From the NCBI GenBank assembly GCA_001795455.1, contig MGPB01000021.1, positions 1-64,000 on the forward strand: 64,000 nt of DNA. The letters are read 5' to 3'. Under the pieces are notes generated by a model. It saw nothing but the letters and a program-made list of their open reading frames with translations. It did not search any database and was not told the origin of the DNA. Below, one piece after another: positions 7,459-16,924 of this stretch. The DNA comes from Curvibacter sp. GWA2_63_95. Its GTDB lineage: Bacteria > Pseudomonadota > Gammaproteobacteria > Burkholderiales > Burkholderiaceae_C. Both the position numbers and the translations under genes were made by a program. Numbering within the stretch: position 1 is the first letter of the stretch; each line of letters starts with the position of its first letter.

Positions 7459-8856
7459 ATGCGCCTTACAAGCACCACCCGCACCGAGCGGGACACCTTT
7501 GGGCCGATTGAAGTGTCCGCCGACCGGCTGTGGGGCGCGCAAACCCAGCGCTCGTTGCAGAACTTCGACATTTCGGGTGAACGCCAGCCTGTCGAGATCA
7601 TCCGCGCGCTGGCGCAGACCAAACGCAGTGCGGCGCGGGTCAACCATGCGCTGGGTCTGCAGGACGCCAAAAAGACCCAGGCCATCGTGACCGCGGCGGA
7701 TGAGGTGATTGCCGGTCAGCACCCGGATGAATTTCCGTTGGTGGTCTGGCAAACCGGCTCCGGTACGCAAACCAATATGAATGTGAACGAGGTGTTGGCC
7801 AACCGCGCCAGTGAGCTGCTGGGCGGCGCGCGTGGGGACGGGCGGCTGGTGCACCCGAATGACGATGTGAACCGCAGCCAGTCCAGCAACGATGTGTACC
7901 CCACGGCCATGCATGTGGCGGCGGTGGAGGCCATCACGCACCAGCTGTTGCCCGCCATCGCCACGCTGCGCGCGACGCTGGCGCAGAAGTCGGCCGAGTT
8001 CGATGGCATCGTCAAGATTGGCCGCACCCACTTGCAGGACGCCACGCCGCTGACCTTGGGTCAGGAATTCTCGGGCTATGTGGCCCAGCTCACCCATGGC
8101 GAGGCCCATGTGCGCGCCGCGCTGCCGCACCTGTGCGAGCTGGCGCTGGGTGGCACGGCTGTGGGGACGGGCTTGAATGCTCCCCAGGGCTATGCGGAGC
8201 AGGTGGCTGCGGAGTTGGCCACACTCACCGGCTTGCCGTTTGTCACTGCACCCAACAAGTTTGAGGCGCTGGCCAGCATGGATGCGCTGGTGCATGCGCA
8301 TGGCGCACTCAAGACGCTGGCGGCCAGTCTCATGAAAATCGCCAACGACGTGCGCTGGCTGGCCAGCGGCCCGCGCAGCGGCATTGGCGAGCTGAGCATT
8401 CCCGAGAACGAGCCCGGCTCCAGCATCATGCCGGGCAAGGTCAACCCCACCCAGAGCGAGGCGCTGACCATGCTGGCGGCGCAGGTGATGGGCAACGATG
8501 TCGCGATCAACATTGGCGGCGCGTCGGGCAACTTCGAGCTCAATGTGTTCCGCCCCCTGGTGGCGCACAACTTTTTGCAAAGCGTGCGCCTGCTGGCGGA
8601 CGGCATGGTCAGCTTCAACGACCATTGCGCCGTGGGCATCACACCGAACCGCGAGCGTATTGCCGAGCTGGTAGGCCGTTCGCTGATGCTGGTCACCGCG
8701 CTGAACCCGCACATCGGCTACGACAAGGCGGCCGCCATTGCCAAAAAGGCCCACCAGGAAGGCAGCAGCCTGCGCGACGCGGCAGTGGCCAGCGGGTACC
8801 TGACGGCGGCGCAGTTTGACCAGTGGGTGGTGCCCGCGGACATGACGGGGCGTTGA
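7459..8856 (+). CDS. fumC: Class II fumarate hydratase
   Basis: A 465-residue cluster-free fumarase of the aspartase/fumarase superfamily, the oxygen-stable counterpart of the neighbouring class I enzyme. Signatures seen are [15 protein letters not shown], the SSNDVYPTA region, [12 protein letters not shown] and the lyase signature [11 protein letters not shown] at about residues 318-328 with the catalytic serine loop. Length is normal. The first codons ([20 protein letters not shown]) match homologues. Having both fumarase types back to back suggests that one promoter region balances iron-dependent and iron-independent isozymes; that is inference. Confidence 0.95.
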   Translation: MRLTSTTRTERDTFGPIEVSADRLWGAQTQRSLQNFDISGERQPVEIIRALAQTKRSAARVNHALGLQDAKKTQAIVTAADEVIAGQHPDEFPLVVWQTGSGTQTNMNVNEVLANRASELLGGARGDGRLVHPNDDVNRSQSSNDVYPTAMHVAAVEAITHQLLPAIATLRATLAQKSAEFDGIVKIGRTHLQDATPLTLGQEFSGYVAQLTHGEAHVRAALPHLCELALGGTAVGTGLNAPQGYAEQVAAELATLTGLPFVTAPNKFEALASMDALVHAHGALKTLAASLMKIANDVRWLASGPRSGIGELSIPENEPGSSIMPGKVNPTQSEALTMLAAQVMGNDVAINIGGASGNFELNVFRPLVAHNFLQSVRLLADGMVSFNDHCAVGITPNRERIAELVGRSLMLVTALNPHIGYDKAAAIAKKAHQEGSSLRDAAVASGYLTAAQFDQWVVPADMTGR

Positions 8857-8870
8857 GTGGGGGTGGGTAA

Positions 8871-8928
8871 ATTGCTATTTAATTAATAGCTGTTCGCGCA
8901 GTATTTACGGGGGCTAGGGGTCGATTCG
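8871..8928 (+). repeat. Dispersed repeat copy R2 (intergenic)
   Basis: A full-length copy between fumC and acs: ATTGCTATTTAATTAATAGC, TGTTCGCGCAGTATTTACGG, GGGCTAGGGGTCGATTCG. It differs from R1 at only scattered positions. It begins 14 bases after the fumC stop. The rest of the gap to acs shows only a ribosome site (GAGGAG before 9060). Confidence 0.8.
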
Positions 8929-9059
8929 GCTTGTATTTGGCGGCGAAAGGCAGTTACCCCGGGTTTTGCGCAAATTTGTAAGCTTGCCGCCAGTCAGTGG
9001 CTTGTAAGTGCAGGCTACGACAGTCCGGGCAGTTTTGATACGTTCGAGGAGACAAAAAT

Positions 9060-11057
9060 ATGAGTACATCAACATCGGCCATGGAATCTCTGCTGGTTGA
9101 AAACCGCGTGTTTCCCCCCAGCGAAGCCATGGTCAAGGCCGCCCGTGTGTCCGGCATGGAGGGTTACAACGCCCTGTGCGCCGAAGCGGACAAAGACTTT
9201 GAGGGCTTTTGGGCCCGCCTGGCGCGTGAAAACGTGTTCTGGAACAAACCCTTTACGCGCACGCTGGATGAATCCAACGCGCCGTTCTACCAGTGGTTTG
9301 ACGATGGCGAGCTGAACGCCTCCGCCAACTGCCTGGACAAACACATGGGCACGCCGACGGAGAACAAAGTCGCCGTGATCTTTGAAGCCGACGACGGCAC
9401 GGTCACCAAGACCACCTACAAGGAACTGCTGGCCCGTGTGAGCCAGTTTGCCAACGCGCTCAAGGCCGATGGCGTGAAAAAGGGCGACCGCGTGCTGGTC
9501 TACATGCCCATGACGCTGGAAGGCGTGATCGCCATGCAGGCCTGCGCGCGTATTGGCGCCACGCACAGTGTGGTGTTTGGCGGCTTCTCGGCGAAAGCCT
9601 TGCAAGAGCGCATCATCGACGCGGGCGCCGTGGCAGTGATCACCAGCAACTACCAGATGCGTGGTGGCAAAGAGTTGCCGCTCAAAGCCATTGTGGACGA
9701 AGGCTTGGGCATGGGTGGCTGCGACACCATCAAGACCGTGTACGTGTTCCAGCGCACCAAGACTGCCTGCAACATGGTGGCGGGCCGCGACAAGACGTTT
9801 GACGAAGCCCTGGCTGGCCAGAGCACCGAATGCGCACCCGTGCCCGTGGGCGCAGAGCACCCTCTGTTCATCCTTTACACCTCCGGCTCCACCGGCAAGC
9901 CCAAGGGCGTGCAGCACTCCACCGGCGGCTACCTGCTGTGGGCCAAGCTGACGATGGACTGGACGTTTGATCTGAAGCCTGCCGATGTGTTCTGGTGCAC
10001 GGCCGACATCGGCTGGATCACTGGCCACACCTACGTGGCCTACGGCCCGTTGGCTGCAGGCGCCACGCAAATCATTTTTGAAGGCATCCCCACCTTCCCG
10101 AACGCGGGCCGCTTCTGGCAAATGATTGAGCGCCACAAGTGCTCCATCTTCTACACGGCACCCACGGCCATCCGCTCGCTGATCAAGGCGGCAGAAGGCG
10201 ATGCCGCGGTGCACCCCGACCGTTCTGACCTCAGCAGCCTGCGCATCCTGGGCTCGGTGGGCGAGCCTATCAACCCCGAAGCCTGGATGTGGTACTACAA
10301 GAACGTGGGCCACGAGAAGTGCCCCATCGTCGATACCTTCTGGCAAACCGAAACCGGTGGCCACATGATGACCCCGCTGCCCGGAGCCACACCGCTGGTA
10401 CCCGGTAGCTGCACGCTACCGCTGCCCGGCATCCTGGCGGCTATCGTGGACGAGGTGGGCAATGACATCCCCAACGGCACTGGCGGCATCCTGGTCGTCA
10501 AACGCCCTTGGCCGTCCATGATCCGCACCATCTGGAACGACCCCGAGCGTTTCAAGAAGAGTTACTTCCCCGAAGAAATGGGCGGCAAGCTCTACCTCGC
10601 CGGTGACGGCGCCGTGCGCAGTGCCGACCGCGGCTACTTCCGCATCACGGGTCGTATTGACGATGTGCTCAACGTGTCGGGTCACCGCATGGGCACCATG
10701 GAAATCGAATCGGCGTTGGTGTCCAAGACGGACCTGGTGGCGGAAGCTGCCGTGGTGGGTCGTCCCGACGATCTGACCGGCGAGGCGATTTGCGCCTTTG
10801 TGGTGCTCAAACGCCCCATGCCCAAGGGCGACGAAGCCAAGGCGATTGCCAAGGAATTGCGTGACTGGGTGGCCAAGGAGATTGGCCCGATCGCCAAGCC
10901 CAAGGACATCCGTTTTGGCGAAAACCTGCCCAAGACCCGCAGCGGCAAAATCATGCGCCGCCTGCTGCGTTCGCTGGCCAAGGGAGAGGCCGTTACCCAA
11001 GACACCTCCACGCTGGAGAATCCGGCGATTCTTGACCAACTCGGTCAGGCCTACTAA
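9060..11057 (+). CDS. acs: Acetyl-CoA synthetase (AMP-forming)
   Basis: A 665-residue cytoplasmic enzyme making acetyl-CoA from acetate, ATP and CoA through acetyl-AMP. Motifs in order: ANL-family P-loop [18 protein letters not shown] at about 273, the acetate-pocket region [52 protein letters not shown], and the C-terminal [11 protein letters not shown] whose lysine (about 629) is the usual acetylation-controlled catalytic residue. Length is typical of Acs. A strong ribosome site (GAGGAG) precedes the ATG. It is followed by a strong terminator, so it is a single-gene unit. Confidence 0.96.
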   Translation: MSTSTSAMESLLVENRVFPPSEAMVKAARVSGMEGYNALCAEADKDFEGFWARLARENVFWNKPFTRTLDESNAPFYQWFDDGELNASANCLDKHMGTPTENKVAVIFEADDGTVTKTTYKELLARVSQFANALKADGVKKGDRVLVYMPMTLEGVIAMQACARIGATHSVVFGGFSAKALQERIIDAGAVAVITSNYQMRGGKELPLKAIVDEGLGMGGCDTIKTVYVFQRTKTACNMVAGRDKTFDEALAGQSTECAPVPVGAEHPLFILYTSGSTGKPKGVQHSTGGYLLWAKLTMDWTFDLKPADVFWCTADIGWITGHTYVAYGPLAAGATQIIFEGIPTFPNAGRFWQMIERHKCSIFYTAPTAIRSLIKAAEGDAAVHPDRSDLSSLRILGSVGEPINPEAWMWYYKNVGHEKCPIVDTFWQTETGGHMMTPLPGATPLVPGSCTLPLPGILAAIVDEVGNDIPNGTGGILVVKRPWPSMIRTIWNDPERFKKSYFPEEMGGKLYLAGDGAVRSADRGYFRITGRIDDVLNVSGHRMGTMEIESALVSKTDLVAEAAVVGRPDDLTGEAICAFVVLKRPMPKGDEAKAIAKELRDWVAKEIGPIAKPKDIRFGENLPKTRSGKIMRRLLRSLAKGEAVTQDTSTLENPAILDQLGQAY

Positions 11058-11086
11058 AAGGGTTTGGGGGCGACAGGTGTCGCCTC

Positions 11087-11130
11087 CAACAAAAAAGCCG
11101 CAGCACTTGCGTGTTGCGGCTTTTTTGTTG
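11087..11130. terminator. Bidirectional rho-independent terminator after acs
   Basis: An almost perfect hairpin: CAACAAAAAAGCCGCAGCA, a short loop CTTGCG, then TGTTGCGGCTTTTTTGTTG. There is an A-run on the left and a T-run on the right, so it can end both acs (plus) and the convergent cytochrome c gene (minus), whose stop is at 11166. Confidence 0.9.
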
Positions 11131-11165
11131 GGGCGGCCGGCCTTGTGGCGCGGGCCGCCGCTGGC

Positions 11166-11480
11166 TTACTTGGTGGACAGAACCCAGGCTGCCAATTTTT
11201 TGGCATCAGCTTCGTTGACCTGAACGTTCGCGGGCATGGGTACGGCGCCCCACACACCACTGCCACCCTTCATGATTTTGGTAGCCAGCTTGTCCACAGC
11301 GGTCTTGTCGCCTTTGTACTTGGCGGCCACGTCCTTGTAGGCGGGACCCACCAGCTTTTTATCCACTGCATGGCAAGCCATGCAGTTCTTGGATGTGGCC
11401 AGTGCCAGGTCTGCAAAGGCGGGCGCAGTGGACAAAAGGGCGCTTGCGCCCAGTGCCAAGGTGATCAGGGATTTTTTCAT
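11166..11480 (-). CDS. Class I c-type cytochrome (c551/c552-like)
   Basis: A 104-residue periplasmic monohaem cytochrome c. A signal peptide (MKKSLITLALGASALLSTAP, ending AFA) precedes the mature domain. The haem site is NCMACH (C33, C36, H37), and the distal methionine is in GAVPMPANV (M82). This is the small soluble electron carrier type that feeds terminal oxidases, and a cbb3 oxidase lies elsewhere in the window. The ATG at 11480 has a GAGG ribosome site; a longer upstream reading frame is open but lacks any signal peptide and is not credible. Confidence 0.92.
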   Translation of the reverse strand: MKKSLITLALGASALLSTAPAFADLALATSKNCMACHAVDKKLVGPAYKDVAAKYKGDKTAVDKLATKIMKGGSGVWGAVPMPANVQVNEADAKKLAAWVLSTK

Positions 11481-11576
11481 GAAGGCCTCGTGGGTTGGTT
11501 TACAGTGCTTCAACGCCATTGTAGTAACAGAGGTTGACGCCACCCTTGCGTTGTCGCAATCCAGTAGGAGACGGTC

Positions 11577-11822
11577 ATGTATTTTTTGGGAATCGGTTTG
11601 GTGCTCTTGTTGCTGAAGTACCTGGAGGTGGGCCCTGTTGCCGCCTGGTCGTGGTTGGTGGTGCTTGCGCCATTTGGTTTGGCCGTGGCGTGGTGGGCTT
11701 GGGCAGATTCCACTGGCTACACCAAACGCAAGGCCATGGAGCGTGAAAACGCACGCAAACAAGAGCGTATCGACAAAAACCGCAAAGCCCTAGGTACTCT
11801 GGGCAGCAAGAAGCGCCGCTAA
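11577..11822 (+). CDS. Small Trp-rich membrane protein
   Basis: An 81-residue protein of a small family known from Burkholderiales (small_Trp_rich, TIGR04438 as I recall). Two hydrophobic segments (about 2-14 and 22-42) are rich in tryptophan (AAWSWLVVLAPFGLAVAWWA) and are followed by a highly basic, charged tail (KRKAMERENARKQERIDKNR). It should be an inner-membrane protein with a cytoplasmic tail. Function is unknown. A clear ribosome site (AGGAGA) lies 8 bases before the ATG. It is divergent from the cytochrome c gene. Confidence 0.85.
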   Translation: MYFLGIGLVLLLLKYLEVGPVAAWSWLVVLAPFGLAVAWWAWADSTGYTKRKAMERENARKQERIDKNRKALGTLGSKKRR

Positions 11823-11888
11823 CAGGCGCTGGGACATAATTGCAGCTGCTTTTTCCAGTCCCCTAACCCCGTATCCCCAAGAATCACC

Positions 11889-13748
11889 ATGCCCGCTTAC
11901 CGTTCCAAAACTTCCACCGCCGGCCGCAACATGGCAGGTGCCCGTTCACTGTGGCGTGCCACTGGTATGAAGGATGGCGATTTCAGCAAGCCCATCATCG
12001 CGGTGGTCAATTCCTTCACGCAGTTTGTGCCGGGTCACGTGCACCTGAAGGATCTGGGTCAACTGGTGGCGCGCGAGATTGAGGCGGCGGGTGGTGTGGC
12101 CAAGGAGTTCAACACCATCGCCGTGGACGACGGTATCGCCATGGGCCACGACGGCATGCTGTATTCGCTGCCCAGCCGCGACATCATTGCCGACTCGGTG
12201 GAGTACATGGTCAACGCCCACTGCGCAGATGCCATGGTCTGCATTTCCAATTGCGACAAGATCACCCCCGGCATGCTGATGGCTGCCATGCGCCTGAACA
12301 TTCCCGTGGTGTTTGTGTCCGGTGGCCCGATGGAAGCCGGCAAGGTGCAATTGGCCAACCCGACCACCCACAAGATGGAGTTCAAGAAACTCGACCTGAT
12401 CGACGCCATGGTGATGGCCGCCGATGACAAGGTGAGTGATGCCGACGTGGCCGAAGTGGAGCGCTCGGCGTGCCCCACCTGCGGCTCTTGCTCGGGCATG
12501 TTCACCGCCAACTCCATGAATTGCCTGACCGAAGCGCTGGGCCTGTCCTTGCCTGGCAACGGCACCGTGGTGGCCACCCATGCCGACCGCGAACAACTGT
12601 TCAAACGCGCTGGGCATCTGGCCGTGGAGTTGTGCAAGCGTTATTACGAAGAGGACGACAGCAGCATCCTGCCGCGTTCCATGGGCTTCAAGGCGTTCGA
12701 GAACGCGATTGCGTTGGACATTGCCATGGGCGGTTCCACCAACACCATCCTGCACATTCTGGCGATTGCGCAGGAAGCGGAAATTGACTTCACCATGGCC
12801 GACATCGATCGCATGTCCAAGATCGTGCCGCAGTTGTGCAAGGTCGCGCCCAACACCAACAAGTACCACATCGAAGATGTGCACCGCGCTGGCGGCATCA
12901 TGGGCATTTTGGGTGAACTCGACCGCGCTGGCCGCTTGCACACCGATGTGCCCACCGTACACGCCAAGACCATGAAGGACGCGCTGGACCAGTGGGATAT
13001 TGCCCGCAACCCGTCGGATGTGGTCAAGACCTTCTACATGGCTGGCCCCGGTGGCGTTCCTACGCAGGTGGCCTTCAGCCAGAACGCCCGTTGGCCCAGT
13101 CTGGACGCCGACCGCGCCGAAGGCTGCATTCGCTCGTTCGAGCATGCCTTCAGCAAGGAAGGCGGCCTGGCCGTGTTGGTGGGCAACATCGCCCTGAATG
13201 GTTGCGTCGTCAAGACGGCCGGCGTGGACGACAGCCTGCTGGTATTTGAAGGCCCCGCCCACGTGGTGGAGTCGCAAGACGAAGCGGTGGAGCACATCCT
13301 GGCCGACAAGGTCAAGGCCGGTGACGTGGTGATCGTGCGCTACGAAGGCCCCAAGGGCGGCCCCGGCATGCAGGAAATGCTCTACCCCACCAGCTACATC
13401 AAGTCCAAGGGCCTGGGTAAGGCCTGCGCATTGCTGACCGATGGCCGCTTCTCGGGCGGTACCTCGGGCCTGTCCATCGGTCACGCTTCACCCGAAGCGG
13501 CGGCAGGCGGTGCGATCGGATTGGTCCGTAATGGCGACCGCATCCGCATCGACATCCCCAACCGCAGCATCAACGTGCTGGTGTCGGACGACGAGTTGGC
13601 CCAGCGCCGTGTGGAGCAAGACAAGCTGGGCTGGAAGCCCGTGTTGCCACGCCCCCGCAAGGTGTCGGCCGCCCTCAAGGCCTATGCCAAGTTGGTGATG
13701 TCGGCCGACAAGGGCGCGGTGCGCGACCTGTCCCTGCTCGACGACTGA
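11889..13748 (+). CDS. ilvD: Dihydroxy-acid dehydratase
   Basis: A 619-residue iron-sulfur enzyme that dehydrates 2,3-dihydroxy-isovalerate and its homologue in valine, isoleucine and pantothenate synthesis. Cluster-related cysteines are seen in [11 protein letters not shown] (about residue 122) and [18 protein letters not shown] (about 195). The C-terminal region has [23 protein letters not shown]. The third cysteine suggests the [4Fe-4S] type rather than the [2Fe-2S] plant type, though this cannot be settled from sequence alone. Length is normal for the long bacterial form. Confidence 0.96.
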   Translation: MPAYRSKTSTAGRNMAGARSLWRATGMKDGDFSKPIIAVVNSFTQFVPGHVHLKDLGQLVAREIEAAGGVAKEFNTIAVDDGIAMGHDGMLYSLPSRDIIADSVEYMVNAHCADAMVCISNCDKITPGMLMAAMRLNIPVVFVSGGPMEAGKVQLANPTTHKMEFKKLDLIDAMVMAADDKVSDADVAEVERSACPTCGSCSGMFTANSMNCLTEALGLSLPGNGTVVATHADREQLFKRAGHLAVELCKRYYEEDDSSILPRSMGFKAFENAIALDIAMGGSTNTILHILAIAQEAEIDFTMADIDRMSKIVPQLCKVAPNTNKYHIEDVHRAGGIMGILGELDRAGRLHTDVPTVHAKTMKDALDQWDIARNPSDVVKTFYMAGPGGVPTQVAFSQNARWPSLDADRAEGCIRSFEHAFSKEGGLAVLVGNIALNGCVVKTAGVDDSLLVFEGPAHVVESQDEAVEHILADKVKAGDVVIVRYEGPKGGPGMQEMLYPTSYIKSKGLGKACALLTDGRFSGGTSGLSIGHASPEAAAGGAIGLVRNGDRIRIDIPNRSINVLVSDDELAQRRVEQDKLGWKPVLPRPRKVSAALKAYAKLVMSADKGAVRDLSLLDD

Positions 13749-13799
13749 TATGACCCTCCAGGGGCCGACGTGGTCCCTGGCGCGGGCACAATGCAGCCC

Positions 13800-14618
13800 A
13801 TGCTGATCCATCCCCAAATTGACCCCGTTGCCCTGCAGCTCGGCCCCGTGGCCGTGCACTGGTATGGGCTGACCTACCTCGCTGCCTTTGCGCTGTTTCT
13901 GTTTCTGGGCAGTCGCCGCCTGCGCCATGCGCCGTTCAAGACGCTGACCGGCTCGCAGGCCTGGGCTTTCAAGGACGTGGAAGACATCCTGTTTCTCGGC
14001 GTCATGGGCGTGGTGCTGGGCGGGCGCCTTGGCTACTGCCTGTTTTACAAGCCGGGCTATTACGCTGCACACCCGCTAGAGGTGTTCTACGTCTGGCAGG
14101 GTGGCATGAGCTTTCACGGCGGCATGCTGGGCGTGATTGCCTCCATGGCGTGGTTTGCACGCTCGCGCGGCCGCTCATTCTGGCAGGTGGCCGACTTCGT
14201 GGCGCCTTGCGTGCCTACGGGGCTGGCGGCAGGGCGGGTTGGCAATTTTCTCAATGGCGAGCTCTGGGGCCGTCTGGCCGACCCCACGCTGCCCTGGGGC
14301 ATGGTGTTTCGCGGCGCGGGTGATGCGCCGCGCCATCCTTCACAGGTGTACCAGTTCCTCATGGAGGGGCTGCTGTTGTTTGTGTTGCTGTGGTGGTATG
14401 CCAGCACGGCGCGCAAACAGGGGCAGGTGGCGGCTGCCTTTTTGTTCGGCTACGGCGTGTTCCGCTTTATCGCCGAGTTTTTCCGCGAGCCCGATGCCCA
14501 CCTGCTGTGGCTGCAGCAGCAGACTGGCATGAGCATGGGCCAGTGGCTGTGCGTGCCGATGATGGTGGGTGGTGCAGCCATCTGGCTGTGGGCTGGCCGC
14601 CAAACCGCCAAAAATTGA
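13800..14618 (+). CDS. lgt: Prolipoprotein diacylglyceryl transferase
   Basis: Inner-membrane enzyme that moves diacylglycerol from phosphatidylglycerol to the lipobox cysteine of prolipoproteins. It has about seven hydrophobic segments. The family motifs are GGRLGYCLFYKP, GGMSFHGGMLGV, the signature GRVGNFLNGELWGR and PRHPSQVYQFLMEG, which carry the expected arginine, asparagine and histidine residues. I chose ATG at 13800 (MLIHPQIDPVALQLGP), which matches how homologues begin; ATG at 13791 would add three residues, and a GTG at 13770 is less likely. It follows ilvD by about 50 bases. Confidence 0.94.
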   Translation: MLIHPQIDPVALQLGPVAVHWYGLTYLAAFALFLFLGSRRLRHAPFKTLTGSQAWAFKDVEDILFLGVMGVVLGGRLGYCLFYKPGYYAAHPLEVFYVWQGGMSFHGGMLGVIASMAWFARSRGRSFWQVADFVAPCVPTGLAAGRVGNFLNGELWGRLADPTLPWGMVFRGAGDAPRHPSQVYQFLMEGLLLFVLLWWYASTARKQGQVAAAFLFGYGVFRFIAEFFREPDAHLLWLQQQTGMSMGQWLCVPMMVGGAAIWLWAGRQTAKN

Positions 14619-14675
14619 AGCCCCGCTAGGGTAAACACCGGGCCGAAATGGCTTGACCGCGGCGGGCTGCAGGTT

Positions 14676-14695
14676 TGTAATTATCCGTAATTACA
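14676..14695. promoter_or_regulatory. Palindromic operator upstream of the malonate regulator
   Basis: A perfect inverted repeat TGTAATTA (14676-14683) and TAATTACA (14688-14695) with 4 bases between, followed by a third half-site-like AATTACAG just before the start codon at 14709. FadR-type GntR regulators bind short palindromes of this kind and often repress their own operon, so this is the likely binding site of the protein encoded next; inference from position and symmetry. Confidence 0.6.
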
Positions 14696-14708
14696 GAAAA
14701 TTACAGCC

Positions 14709-15377
14709 ATGCGACTGATCCACAACTCCCTGCACGACGAGGTCGCCGATGGCCTGCGGGCGCGGATCTTTGATGGTGTGCTGGCGCCGGGCAGCTTCAT
14801 TGACGAAGCGGCCCTGTGTGCGGATCTGTCCATCTCGCGCACACCGCTGCGGGAGGCGCTCAAGGTGCTGGCGGCTGAGGGCCTGGTACGCCACGAGCCG
14901 CGCCGCGGCAGTTTTGTGAGCCAGGTGACCGAGCAGGATCTGGACGACATCTTCCCCGTGATTGCCTTGCTGGAGGGGCGCTGCGCCCTGGAAGCCACAC
15001 ACAACGCCACCGACGCTGACATTGCCGCACTGGAGACCCTGCACACCAACCTGCAGCAGCACGCCGCCGCCAGGCGCATCACCGACTATTACGCGGTCAA
15101 CTACACCATCCACGAGGCCATCATCACCCTGGCCAACAACCGCTGGCTGGCCCAGGTGATTGCCGATTTGCGCAAGATACTGAAGCTCGCACGCCTGCAG
15201 CAGCTGCATGCGCCGGGCCGGCTGGAACAAAGCCTGAGCGAGCACCTGGCCGTGTTTGCCGCCATCAAGGCGCGGGACGGTGAAGCTGCCGACGCCGCCA
15301 TGCGCACCCATTTGCTGCGCCAGCGCGATGCGCTGCGCGAACTCTCCCGTACCCAGAAAAGCAGGTTGCTCGCATGA
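14709..15377 (+). CDS. matR: GntR-family (FCD domain) regulator of malonate use
   Basis: A 222-residue regulator with an N-terminal winged helix (DEVADGLRARIFDGVLAPGS, then ISRTPLREALKVLAAEGLV) and a C-terminal all-helical FCD ligand domain (from VIALLEGRCALEA to the C-terminus, with metal or ligand histidines such as the one in YTIHEAI). It overlaps the malonyl-CoA decarboxylase gene by 4 bases (ATGA). The gene order regulator-decarboxylase-...-malonyl-CoA synthetase matches the mat system known from rhizobia, whose MatR is a FadR-type GntR protein that responds to malonate. The name rests on context. Confidence 0.8.
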   Translation: MRLIHNSLHDEVADGLRARIFDGVLAPGSFIDEAALCADLSISRTPLREALKVLAAEGLVRHEPRRGSFVSQVTEQDLDDIFPVIALLEGRCALEATHNATDADIAALETLHTNLQQHAAARRITDYYAVNYTIHEAIITLANNRWLAQVIADLRKILKLARLQQLHAPGRLEQSLSEHLAVFAAIKARDGEAADAAMRTHLLRQRDALRELSRTQKSRLLA

Positions 15378-16873
15378 ACCAGGACTCGTGGATCAACCGC
15401 AATGTGGCACGGCTCATGCCCAAGAATTCCAAGTCAAAAGAGACTGTAGCCCCGGTGGATATTGCGCAAGCAGCTCCTAAAAACATAGCAATTGGCGCCG
15501 CAGGGGCGGTCACGCCCAAGCCGCCGACGGGACAGCGCAGCACCCGTGCACGCCTGCAGGCCACGCTGCGCCACACCGGCGAGGCGCTGTCGCCGCGCAT
15601 GCTGCGCCGCACGCTGCAGGAGCTGCAGGCCGTGATTGACGACCGCGTGAGCGAAGTGGAGGGCGGGCGCCGCGCCGCCATGCTGATGGACTGGTACGCT
15701 GGCGCCACTGCGGCCCGCCGCCAGGACATGTGGCTGCTGATGAGCGAGATGTTCATGGCCGACCCGGACAAGGTGAAGGCCGCACAAACCAAGTTTGCCG
15801 CCGCGCTGGGCACGCCCGACGAAGCCGCGGCCGAGGTGCACTACCGCCGCGCCACCGTGTCGCCACGCCGCCGGGTGCTGCAGCGCTTCAGCGCCGACGC
15901 CACCGGCATCCGTTTTCTGGTGAACCTGCGCGCCGAGATGCAGCCGGCCCTGAAGGGCGACAAGCGCCTGCAGGCATTGGACGTGGAGATGGAGTACATG
16001 TTCTCCACCTGGTTTGATGTGGGCTTTCTGGAGCTGCGCCGCATCAGCTGGGATTCGCCAGCCTCGCTGGTAGAGAAACTCATCAAATACGAGGCAGTGC
16101 ACGACATCAAGAGCTGGGCCGATGTGAAGAACCGGCTCGACTCGGACCGCCGCTGCTATGGCTTCTTTCATCCGCGCCTGCCGGATGAGCCGCTGATTTT
16201 TGTGGAGGTGGCGCTGGTGGATGCGCTGGCCGACAGCATCACACCGCTGCTCGATGAATCTGCCGATGCGGCAGACCTGGGGGCCGCCACCACCGCCATT
16301 TTTTACTCCATCAGCAACACCCAGGAAGGCCTGCGTGGCGTGAGTTTTGGCGATTCGCTGATCAAGCGTGTGGTGGAGACACTCAAGGACGAATTTCCCA
16401 AGCTCAAGACCTTTGCCACCTTGTCGCCGATTCCGGGTTTCCGGTCATGGTTGGGCAAAAACGCAGCAGCTGCCCTGGAGCGCCTGGACGCCAAAAGCCG
16501 CGCGGAGCTGGGGCGTGCGGTGGGGTTTGAGCCCGCCACCGCTGCCCATTTTTTGGCCGCGGCCGAGTCGCCGCTGGCGCTCAAGCCGGCCTCTGCCGTG
16601 CGCCTGATGCTGTTGCGCTGTGCTGCGCAGTACCTGGGGCAAGAGACGGTGCAGGGCCGCCCGCTGGATGTGGTGGCACGCTTTCACCTGGGCAATGGCG
16701 CCCGCGTGGAGCGTCTGAACTGGGCCAGCGACCCGTCGCCCAAGGGGCTCAAACAATCGTACGGCCTGATGGTCAATTACCTCTACGATCTCAAGCGCCT
16801 GGACAAGCACCGTGAGCTGCTGTCCCAGGGCAAGATTCCGGTGGCACCGGCCATCAGTGAGCTGTTTTTTTAG
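15374..16873 (+). CDS. matA: Malonyl-CoA decarboxylase
   Basis: A 499-residue enzyme that converts malonyl-CoA to acetyl-CoA and CO2. Family landmarks are FHPRLPDEPLIFVEVAL with the conserved His, ISNTQEGLRGVSFGDSLIKR, FATLSPIPGFRSWL, VARFHLGNGARVERLNW (catalytic His region) and SYGLMVNYLYDL. The N-terminal helical domain is present. Residues about 23-40 (ETVAPVDIAQAAPKNIAI) are encoded by dispersed repeat R3, an insert in the poorly conserved leader ahead of the helical domain, so it probably does little harm. With the synthetase encoded at 18792 it completes malonate to malonyl-CoA to acetyl-CoA. Confidence 0.93.
   Translation: MNQDSWINRNVARLMPKNSKSKETVAPVDIAQAAPKNIAIGAAGAVTPKPPTGQRSTRARLQATLRHTGEALSPRMLRRTLQELQAVIDDRVSEVEGGRRAAMLMDWYAGATAARRQDMWLLMSEMFMADPDKVKAAQTKFAAALGTPDEAAAEVHYRRATVSPRRRVLQRFSADATGIRFLVNLRAEMQPALKGDKRLQALDVEMEYMFSTWFDVGFLELRRISWDSPASLVEKLIKYEAVHDIKSWADVKNRLDSDRRCYGFFHPRLPDEPLIFVEVALVDALADSITPLLDESADAADLGAATTAIFYSISNTQEGLRGVSFGDSLIKRVVETLKDEFPKLKTFATLSPIPGFRSWLGKNAAAALERLDAKSRAELGRAVGFEPATAAHFLAAAESPLALKPASAVRLMLLRCAAQYLGQETVQGRPLDVVARFHLGNGARVERLNWASDPSPKGLKQSYGLMVNYLYDLKRLDKHRELLSQGKIPVAPAISELFF
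15442..15495 (-). repeat. Dispersed repeat copy R3, inside matA
   Basis: The minus strand reads CCAATTGCTATGTTTTTAGG, AGCTGCTTGCGCAATATCCA, CCGGGGCTACAGTC. It is full length and close to the consensus. In the gene's frame it encodes VAPVDIAQAAPKNIAI. Confidence 0.85.
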
Positions 16874-16924
16874 CGCGGTTTTATTTTCAGTGTGTGCCCG
16901 ACAGATAACAAACAGGAGACAAAC

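Noticed and set aside
11481-11762. N-terminal extension of the cytochrome c gene
   Set aside because: It would bury the signal peptide inside the protein and overlap the Trp-rich gene; ATG 11480 has a ribosome site and a proper leader.
13757-13780. Hairpin CCAGGG...CCCTGG after ilvD as a terminator
   Set aside because: Short stem, long loop, no T-run, and it lies within the likely leader of lgt.
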